Positions 6,462-11,828 of a stretch of DNA of 11,828 nt are shown here, in pieces. The DNA is from an uncultured Clostridia bacterium (GTDB taxonomy: Bacteria; Bacillota; Clostridia; Christensenellales; Borkfalkiaceae). The notes under the pieces are model-generated. The model had not been told where the DNA came from, ran no database searches, and saw nothing but the letters and a program-made list of their open reading frames with translations. The translations under genes and the position numbers were made by a program. Within the stretch, counting starts at the first letter, position 1. The number at the start of each line of letters is the position of its first letter. The DNA is taken from NCBI GenBank assembly GCA_947587775.1, contig CANPYD010000016.1, forward strand, positions 1-11,828, given 5' to 3'.

Positions 6462-9400
6462 ATGGCAAAACACTTCTTTCATGGAAAACGCAGGGGAGCG
6501 GTCGTCGCACTCTCCGTAGCACTCTCCGCAACGTTCGCGCTCGGGCTCTTTTCCGCCTGCGCGGGTGAAACCGAAACGCCGCCCGAAGACGAGACCACGC
6601 CCGAAACCGAAACGAGCGGGGCTCCCGATACGCAGCTGCTGAAAAACGGCAATTTCGAGTTCTATGCCGAAAAGGAGAAGGAGGTCGAGAACAAGCGTGC
6701 CTTCATCAATTCTCCCACCAACTGGAGAGCAACGGCGGGCAGCGGGTCTTACGCTTCCGATACTTCTTCGGGCATCGTGAATGTCGACGAATGGGAAACG
6801 ATCACGACATCCAACTATTCCCTCGTCCCCGACAGCGCCCTCACCGAGATCGCGGAAAGCAACTTCACGGCGAAGGATCTGACGGATGAGATCATTTCGG
6901 ACGCCACGGAAAACTGGAACAAGGCGAGCGTCTACGATCATCTTCTCTTCTATAAGTATTACGGCGTGTCTTCGGCGGACAAGTTCGCCCCCTATGGCGA
7001 CTACACCTATTCCATCGACTTCGAGGACGTGCAGTACCTCAAAGAGGATCTCGGCGACAGCATCTCCGTGGGTGTCTCTACAAAAGAGGACAGCGGCGAT
7101 AAAAACGTCCTGATGATCCACAACAGGAAGAGATACAGCGGCGGCAGCGGAACGCACGAGACATACGGTGCGGCACAGTACTACACTGCCTCGACGACGA
7201 TCTCGCTCGAAGCGGGCACCGCGGCAACGGTCACGGTGGACGTCCGTACGGACAAGTTGCTCTATGGGTATGTGGGCGACGAATACAACAATGAAGTCAC
7301 CAAGGAGCGCGGCGCCTACATCGGCGTCACCAATACCGTCGGCGGACAGAGCCAGCCCGAAATGCAGATCAAGAACATCAACACGCAGGGCGAATGGCAG
7401 ACCTACACGATCTATATCCGCGCCAATACCTTTGCGAGCACGTCCTTCTCCATCAAACTCGGGCTCGGGCAGGGCAGCACGGACGACAGATTCGAAGTCG
7501 TCGACGGGTATGCCTTCTTCGATAACGTCACGGTCACGAAGTTCCTCGGCGAAGAATATGAGGAAAAGATCGCTTCCATTCCCGACGAGTTCAGATGCAG
7601 CATCAAATCGTCTTCCGAAAAAAAGATCTTCTCGCGCGACGGCGTAGACAAGGCGCTGACCTCTTACTCGCTCAACCTTCTCTCGGAGGATTCCGATGAA
7701 AGCAAGGATCTCAGCCCCATGGATGAGGAGACGCTCAAAAACGGATTCAACATCGCCCTCACCACAGAAGCGGGTACCGACAGGGATAAGCCCTATGAAT
7801 CTTTCATCAAGGACAACCGCAACGAGAGCACTCCTGCCGACGAACAGAGCATTGTAGAGCTCACCACCTACGGCGATCTTCAGGGGAAAAAAGACAGCAA
7901 CAAGTATCTCACAAAGATCTTTGCCGATGACTTCGAAAACGAGAAGTTCCCCTTCACGGGCGGCGGAGAAAAGGCAAACGTTCCCGTTCTCATGATGCTT
8001 TCCACCAATGGCGCGGCATACACCGCGACGCTCAAGAGCACGGAATTCACGCTGGAAGCGAATTCGAGAAAGCTCGTCTCCTTCTTTGTAAAGACAAGCT
8101 CCATCCTCTCCGGCCGTCTCGGTGCGGGCATCACCCTCGTGGACGGCGATAACGAAACATCCATCTCCTCGTTCGACAGCACGACGATTGCCGCCGTGGA
8201 CGTGAACGACGACCTCAAAGATATTTACGGCGGCTGGGTGCAGTGCTTCTTCATCGTTGCGAACGATACGGACAGCGATAAGTCGTTCTCCCTCAAATTC
8301 ACCTACGGCGTCACGAGCGTGCAGGGCACGACGGCTGAGGACTACTGCAACGGCTATGCGGCATTCACCGATTTCCGCACGATGCCGCTCAACAAGACGG
8401 AATACAGCTTCGCTTCGACGGGCAGCTACGCAAAGAAAGTCTCCCTGACGGCGATCAAGGCAAACACCTCCCGGTTCGACACGGCGGATGCCGCTTCCGA
8501 CATCGAGAACGATCTGGCGACCCCTTCCTCCTTCCGTGAATCGGTCGCGGGAGAGGACATTTACACGCCCGATCCCGACGAAAGCCAAGTCTTTGCGGGA
8601 CTCATCAACAGCGATAATAACTACAAGAACGTCAAAACCTACAAAGAGACCGTATGGGGCGAATGGCTCACGACGAAAGCGGCAAGCGGCGCGACGACCG
8701 ACAAGGAATGGTGGAACAACCTGTTCGGCGAAAAGAGCCTGATCGACGACACCGCCCGCAGCCAGCGTGAAGCGCGCCAGCCGCTCGTTCTCATCAACAC
8801 GGGCGAAGCGACGGCTTCCCACGGCTATATCTCCCGTTCGCTCACGGCGTCCGTCTCGGCGAACAGCTATTATAAGATCTCCATGCGCGTGAAGGTCTCC
8901 TTGGGGGCGACCGCCTATCTCTACCTCATCGATATGGATGACACGGACGACGGTTACAACAAGCTCATCACCCCGTCCATTCCTCAGATCACCTTCTGGT
9001 ATGATGACGACGGCAACATCCTCCGCTGCGATCCCGAAAGCGACGGCTTCAACAAGACGGACGATACCCTCTACTACCGCGAGACGAACGGCCTCTATAC
9101 GGCAGTTGCGGATGCGGGGAAGGCGAACAAGCTCTACTACGCGAACCTTTATAATTACGACCGCGACGGCGATCAGAACTATGTCACCTCGGACGGCACG
9201 ATCGCTTTCTACTGGCATGAAGACAAGGTCTACGGCCACTACGACGAGGCGACCGGCACGTACAGCCAGGAAGTGCACAACCTGCCCACGACCGATGCGG
9301 ACGGCAAGAGCATTCTGCGCTACGACAACGTCAACACAGACGCTTCCAAGTATCAGAGTGTGATCTCCGTCACGGGCACGGCCGAAAACCAAGACCAGTG

Positions 9401-10172
9401 GATCACCGTCAGCTTCTATGTCCACACGGGCAACAAGGCGAAGAGCTACCGCGTCGAGCTTTGGGCGGGCGAACGTACGAACACGACGGACGGCTTCGCC
9501 AAAGAGAGCTATATCTTCTTCGACGGATACAGCACGGGCACCACGTCCGACTTTGAAACCAACCGTGACGCCGCCGTCAAGAGCCTTCTGAAGGCGCATG
9601 CGGATCCCGATGACGACGAGATGCTCACCGCCGACGTTGCGAAGTACTACACCTTCACCTTCTATGATTCCGCGGACTATCTCCGCCACGACAGAGATTT
9701 CGACGGCGCCGATTACGACAAGTGGCAGAACTACAAGCAGTCGTCCTACTCCGAAGGGCTCCTCTGGCTGCAATACTTCGATGCAGACGGTTCGCTTGCA
9801 GTGGACGGCGCGGAAGACATCAAGGATTATCCGAGCTATGCGCTCTTCCTCGATTTCTCGCTGACCGAACAGAGCGTCTCCGAATACGTCCCTACGGACA
9901 ACGAGACTCCCGACGAGGAACCCGAAGAGGAAGAACCCTCCGAGACGAACATCTGGCTTGTGCTCTCCTCTTCCATCCTTGCGATCGTCACCGTGATCGC
10001 GGTTGCCGCGGTTGTGTTCCGTGCGGTACGCAAGAAGGTCAAGAAGAGTGCACCCGTCAAAGTCAAGGAAAAGAAGAGCAAGCGCGTGGAAGTTGAATCC
10101 GCGCCTGCAAAACCCGAGGTTGAAGAGCCGAAGCCCGAAACAAAGGACGAAAGCGACCCTTACAACGACTGA
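6462..10172 (+). CDS. Large doubly anchored surface lipoprotein with carbohydrate-binding-like modules
   Basis: A 1236-residue protein with no family I can name. Residues 1-33 form a signal peptide (HGKRRG, hydrophobic core) ending in a lipobox-like FSAC with Cys33; Phe at -3 is unusual. An acidic Thr/Pro/Glu linker (34-57) follows. Three beta-rich regions resemble carbohydrate-binding jelly rolls: about 58-362, opening with LLKNGNFEF (59-67) and closing with AFFDNVTVTK (351-360); about 500-645; and about 770-1025, closing with YIFFDGYS and carrying an Asp-rich insertion (DRDGDQN 900-906, DADGKS 945-950). An acidic stretch (DEEPEEEEPSE) precedes a membrane span (about 1163-1187) and a Lys-rich then acidic tail. 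There are no obvious catalytic motifs. The ATG at 6462 has AGGA 7 nt upstream. It is monocistronic, with its own promoter and terminator. It is most likely an extracellular glycan-binding or scaffold protein, but the function is inferred. Confidence 0.85.
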   Translation: MAKHFFHGKRRGAVVALSVALSATFALGLFSACAGETETPPEDETTPETETSGAPDTQLLKNGNFEFYAEKEKEVENKRAFINSPTNWRATAGSGSYASDTSSGIVNVDEWETITTSNYSLVPDSALTEIAESNFTAKDLTDEIISDATENWNKASVYDHLLFYKYYGVSSADKFAPYGDYTYSIDFEDVQYLKEDLGDSISVGVSTKEDSGDKNVLMIHNRKRYSGGSGTHETYGAAQYYTASTTISLEAGTAATVTVDVRTDKLLYGYVGDEYNNEVTKERGAYIGVTNTVGGQSQPEMQIKNINTQGEWQTYTIYIRANTFASTSFSIKLGLGQGSTDDRFEVVDGYAFFDNVTVTKFLGEEYEEKIASIPDEFRCSIKSSSEKKIFSRDGVDKALTSYSLNLLSEDSDESKDLSPMDEETLKNGFNIALTTEAGTDRDKPYESFIKDNRNESTPADEQSIVELTTYGDLQGKKDSNKYLTKIFADDFENEKFPFTGGGEKANVPVLMMLSTNGAAYTATLKSTEFTLEANSRKLVSFFVKTSSILSGRLGAGITLVDGDNETSISSFDSTTIAAVDVNDDLKDIYGGWVQCFFIVANDTDSDKSFSLKFTYGVTSVQGTTAEDYCNGYAAFTDFRTMPLNKTEYSFASTGSYAKKVSLTAIKANTSRFDTADAASDIENDLATPSSFRESVAGEDIYTPDPDESQVFAGLINSDNNYKNVKTYKETVWGEWLTTKAASGATTDKEWWNNLFGEKSLIDDTARSQREARQPLVLINTGEATASHGYISRSLTASVSANSYYKISMRVKVSLGATAYLYLIDMDDTDDGYNKLITPSIPQITFWYDDDGNILRCDPESDGFNKTDDTLYYRETNGLYTAVADAGKANKLYYANLYNYDRDGDQNYVTSDGTIAFYWHEDKVYGHYDEATGTYSQEVHNLPTTDADGKSILRYDNVNTDASKYQSVISVTGTAENQDQWITVSFYVHTGNKAKSYRVELWAGERTNTTDGFAKESYIFFDGYSTGTTSDFETNRDAAVKSLLKAHADPDDDEMLTADVAKYYTFTFYDSADYLRHDRDFDGADYDKWQNYKQSSYSEGLLWLQYFDADGSLAVDGAEDIKDYPSYALFLDFSLTEQSVSEYVPTDNETPDEEPEEEEPSETNIWLVLSSSILAIVTVIAVAAVVFRAVRKKVKKSAPVKVKEKKSKRVEVESAPAKPEVEEPKPETKDESDPYND

Positions 10173-10181
10173 TAACCGGCT

Positions 10182-10211
10182 CCCCCCTCACACCGTGAGG
10201 GGGGATTTTTT
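10182..10211 (+). terminator. Intrinsic terminator of the surface protein gene
   Basis: CCCCCCTCAC pairs perfectly with GTGAGGGGGG (10 bp) around a three-base ACC loop and is followed by ATTTTTTA. It begins 9 nt after the stop codon. Confidence 0.95.
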
Positions 10212-10240
10212 AGCCGACGCGTCATGAGGTGGCATGAAAA

Positions 10241-10285
10241 GGCTCCTCCTAAGGAGGAGCTGTCACCGCAGGTGACTGAGGTGGG
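10241..10285. repeat. Family A hairpin repeat, partial inverted copy
   Basis: GGCTCCTCC/GGAGGAGC and GTCACC/GGTGAC hairpins followed by TGAGGTGG match the reverse complement of the second half of the family A element. Stem bases differ from those of the other copies, but pairing is kept. Confidence 0.75.
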
Positions 10286-10331
10286 CATGCTTCCAAATTA
10301 CTGCGCGAAGCAAAATCACGCTTTTGCGGCA

Positions 10332-10370
10332 GCGCACCCTATTTGGTACCCTACGGGAACCTTACTGTCG
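10332..10370. repeat. 39-bp direct repeat, copy 1
   Basis: Starts GCGCACCCTATTTGG and ends GGGAACCTTACTGTCG. It is nearly identical to 10700-10738. It contains an imperfect hairpin, GGTACCC-TAC-GGGAACC. About 50 nt further on, both copies are followed by a CTCGCTCGT...ATTTCTTTT module. Confidence 0.85.
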
Positions 10371-10699
10371 TGACAAGCGTACGAGACAGTGACTCGATAT
10401 CCCATACGTGTTACATTCCTCGCTCGTTCATTTCTTTTCGAAGCCCCGCGAGATTCTTCGACAAGCTACTTCGCGCCAAGGGGCCCTCATTCCGAGCCCC
10501 CGCAAGGGGCGAGCGAATCCCCTCTTAAGTACGGACGCCCGTGGGTCTATGAGATCCGCTCGGCTTCGCCTCGGGATGAGGAGGGGAGACGGATTTGGAA
10601 TTCGCCCCACCCCCCCTACCCCCTCCCACGGAGGGGGCGAGCTCAGAGGGCCTGTCCTTCATTCTAATTCACGGCGCGTGGCGGGGTCTCCCCGCCTAA
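10371..10699. other. Gene-free mosaic of repeat modules
   Basis: No open frame here has a ribosome binding site or recognisable protein. The stretch holds CTCGCTCGTTCATTTCTTTT (10419-10438), the reverse complement of the GCGAAGTAGC..GTCGA module shared with family B (about 10455-10477), a GCCCC/GGGGC hairpin (10495-10510), a GATCC...GGATGAG module (10553-10580), a CCCCCTCC/GGAGGGGGCG stretch (10619-10638) and a GCGGGG/CCCCGC hairpin (10681-10695). It reads as accumulated repeat fragments. Confidence 0.6.
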
Positions 10700-10738
10700 G
10701 CGCACCCTATTTGGTACCCTACGGGAACCTTATTGTCG
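10700..10738. repeat. 39-bp direct repeat, copy 2
   Basis: Second copy of the 10332-10370 element, differing by one base (TTATTG for TTACTG). It lies upstream of the pnuC leader hairpin. Confidence 0.85.
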
Positions 10739-10795
10739 TATGAAACAGAAAAAGGACGGCCAAATTGTTTTTACAAGGCAAAAATCTTAACCCCT

Positions 10796-10851
10796 CGCTC
10801 GTATTTCTTTTGCGCGCGCCGACAAGGCGCAAGCTCAAAAGAAATCGAGCG
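10796..10851 (+). other. Long hairpin in the pnuC leader
   Basis: CGCTCG-T-ATTTCTTTTG (10796-10812) pairs with CAAAAGAAAT-CGAGCG (10836-10851), giving 16 pairs with one bulged base. Inside is a second stem, GCGCC/GGCGC (10816-10820 with 10826-10830), around GACAA. It ends 12 nt before the pnuC ATG. It could be a repeat element or a regulatory structure; no known riboswitch class was recognised. Confidence 0.6.
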
Positions 10852-10863
10852 AAAACTACCACT

Positions 10864-11553
10864 ATGAAATTTTTCAAATCCATCACACTGTTTGAATATT
10901 TCCTCTGGGGCGGCGGAGTTCTTGCCATCGTCCTGTCGTTCGTATTCTGTAAAAATACCGATTGGCTCAACCTGATCGGCTCGATTCTCGGCTGTACGGG
11001 GCTCATCTTCATCGCAAAGGGAAACGTGATCGGGCAGATCATCAGTGTGATTTTTTCCGCTTATTACGGCTACGTCTCCTTCATGATGCGCTACTATGGA
11101 GAGATGATCACCTATCTCGGCATGACGGCGCCCATCGCGATCGCCGCCGTGATCGGCTGGCTCCGTCACCCCTTCCAAGGCAAAAAGGGAGAGGTGGAGA
11201 TCGCAAAGCCCAAAAAAAGGACGTACCTTGCCGTCCTTGTGCTCTCCGCCGCCGTCACCGTCGCCTTTTATTTTATTTTACGCGCGCTCGGGACCGCAAA
11301 TCTGTGGTGGAGCGTCGCGTCCGTCTTCACGAGCTTTGCCGCCGTGTCCCTCTCCCTGCTGCGCTCCCCCTTTTACGCCGTCGCCTACGCCTGTAACGAC
11401 GTCGTGCTCATCGTCCTCTGGGCGCTCGCCGCGGCGGAAAACAGCGAATATATCGCCCTTACGGTATGCTTTTCCGTCTTTCTCGCCGAGGACATCTACG
11501 GATTTGTCAACTGGCTGAAGCTGCGCAAAAAACAGACGCAGGCGGGTGAGTAA
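10864..11553 (+). CDS. pnuC: PnuC-family nicotinamide riboside transporter
   Basis: A 229-residue integral membrane protein of the PnuC family (SWEET-like fold), which carries nicotinamide riboside, or in some members thiamine or other vitamins, into the cell by facilitated diffusion. Phosphorylation inside the cell then traps the substrate. It has about seven membrane segments. The C-terminal family signature is clear: SVASVFTSF (150-158), RSPFYAVAYACNDVVLIVLW (167-186, including Asn178 and Asp179), VCFSVFLAEDIYGFVNW (201-217), then a Lys/Arg tail. The first half has the FEYFLW start and the GNVIGQIISVIFSAYYGY segment. The ATG at 10864 fits the family start but has no clear ribosome binding site. 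An in-frame TTG at 10765 with AGGA 8 nt upstream would add 33 residues across the leader hairpin and is less likely. No NAD salvage kinase is nearby. The substrate is assigned at family level only. Confidence 0.92.
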   Translation: MKFFKSITLFEYFLWGGGVLAIVLSFVFCKNTDWLNLIGSILGCTGLIFIAKGNVIGQIISVIFSAYYGYVSFMMRYYGEMITYLGMTAPIAIAAVIGWLRHPFQGKKGEVEIAKPKKRTYLAVLVLSAAVTVAFYFILRALGTANLWWSVASVFTSFAAVSLSLLRSPFYAVAYACNDVVLIVLWALAAAENSEYIALTVCFSVFLAEDIYGFVNWLKLRKKQTQAGE

Positions 11554-11625
11554 GGGGGTAGGCACCAAGGGCGGCACGAGCACGAAGTGCGAAGTAGCTT
11601 GTCGAGACATCTCGGGCGCGATGTT

Positions 11626-11780
11626 ACGCGGGTCTCTACCCGCGTGAGACAGTACCCGTGCAGCCCCACCTCTTGCTTCCCCTTTTAGGGGAAGTACCCG
11701 CGCAGCGGGGGATAGGGTTTTCGAGAAAACCCCTCGGTCACCTCGCGGTGACAGCGTCTCATGCGGGTAGAGACCCGCAT
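11626..11780. repeat. Inverted hairpin pair enclosing a family A repeat
   Basis: Two 25-bp arms in inverted orientation (11626-11650 and 11756-11780), each itself containing an 8-bp hairpin around CTCT or AGAG. They enclose the family A copy at 11672-11755. The arms differ at only two positions, and those two bases pair with each other in the hairpin. Confidence 0.75.
11672..11755. repeat. Family A hairpin repeat, copy 3
   Basis: CTTCCCC/GGGGAAG, CCCGC/GCGGG and GTCACC/GGTGAC hairpins with TAGGGTTTTCGAGAAAACCC in the middle. It lacks the final GCTCCCCT hairpin, being replaced there by the inverted arm. It lies downstream of pnuC. Just after the pnuC stop (about 11565-11606) is a GGCACGAGC...GCGAAGTAGC..GTCGA module shared with family B. 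Confidence 0.85.
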
Positions 11781-11787
11781 TCGGTCA

Positions 11788-11815
11788 GCATTTGCCCGAA
11801 CATATGGGCAAATGC
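11788..11815. other. Perfect 10-bp hairpin near the window end
   Basis: GCATTTGCCC pairs perfectly with GGGCAAATGC around an 8-base loop. It is not followed by a T-run on the plus strand, and upstream of it on that strand the sequence has no A-run that would give a T-tail on the minus strand. It is therefore not a clear terminator for either strand. Confidence 0.55.
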
Positions 11816-11828
11816 CAAGAAAATTTTG

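Noticed and set aside
6390..9773. Open frame of 1127 codons on the minus strand, antisense to the large surface protein gene
   Set aside because: The plus-strand frame has a promoter, ribosome binding site, signal peptide, plausible domains and terminator. The antisense product is a Val/Arg/Asp-rich sequence with no domain or sound start, as expected when GC-rich codon bias removes stops from the opposite strand.
10343..10743. Several overlapping 60-110-codon frames between the surface protein and pnuC genes
   Set aside because: They cross direct repeats and hairpins, have no ribosome binding sites and are rich in Arg/Ser/Pro, typical of non-coding GC-rich sequence.
10740..10863. NAD-II or other vitamin riboswitch before pnuC
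   Set aside because: The leader folds as a single long hairpin without the conserved sequence of a riboswitch class I know.
1..11828. CRISPR array
   Set aside because: The repeats are few, long, self-palindromic and not separated by uniform unique spacers; no cas genes are present.
11788..11828. Terminator of pnuC
   Set aside because: The hairpin is perfect but lies about 235 nt after the stop and has no T-run following it.

Overview
The window looks like a chromosomal segment of a moderately GC-rich Gram-positive anaerobe of the Clostridia, possibly a gut lineage. The reasons are a T-box leader on pheS, Firmicutes-like PheS, PnuC and Ppx/GppA proteins, GGAGG ribosome binding sites, sigma-A promoters, a lipoprotein-type surface protein, and intergenic spaces filled with GC-rich hairpin repeats. 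The lineage is an inference; no rRNA or other taxonomic marker is present.

Left part (minus strand, read from about 6300 down to 548): two half-size TauE/SafE membrane proteins overlapping at a TTGA junction (6261-5525); a Ppx/GppA phosphatase with a C-terminal HD region (5374-3860) behind a good promoter; a repeat-filled spacer; then maf (3601-3044) and a divergent MreB-like gene (3042-2062), one nucleotide apart and closed by a hairpin terminator at 2012-2036. Next come another repeat copy and a complete T-box unit (promoter 1825-1853, Phe specifier UUC at 1727-1729, T-box sequence 1623-1637, terminator 1579-1614) controlling pheS (1567-548). pheT is not next to pheS within the window. The 547 bases after pheS hold two direct copies of a roughly 200-bp repeat.

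Right part (plus strand): a divergent promoter at 6368-6396 drives a 1236-residue surface protein (6462-10172). It has a lipobox, three carbohydrate-binding-like beta-sandwich regions, an acidic linker, a C-terminal membrane span and a charged cytoplasmic tail, and is followed by a strong terminator at 10182-10211. A gene-free stretch of about 650 bases made of repeats and hairpins leads to pnuC (10864-11553), a nicotinamide-riboside-type transporter. The window ends in another repeat copy between inverted hairpins.

The protein genes are mostly housekeeping: translation, NTP sanitation, cell shape, phosphate signalling and vitamin uptake. No phage, transposase, CRISPR array or defence gene was seen. 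The most unusual content is the large doubly anchored surface protein and the modular, covarying hairpin repeats that occupy nearly every intergenic space.
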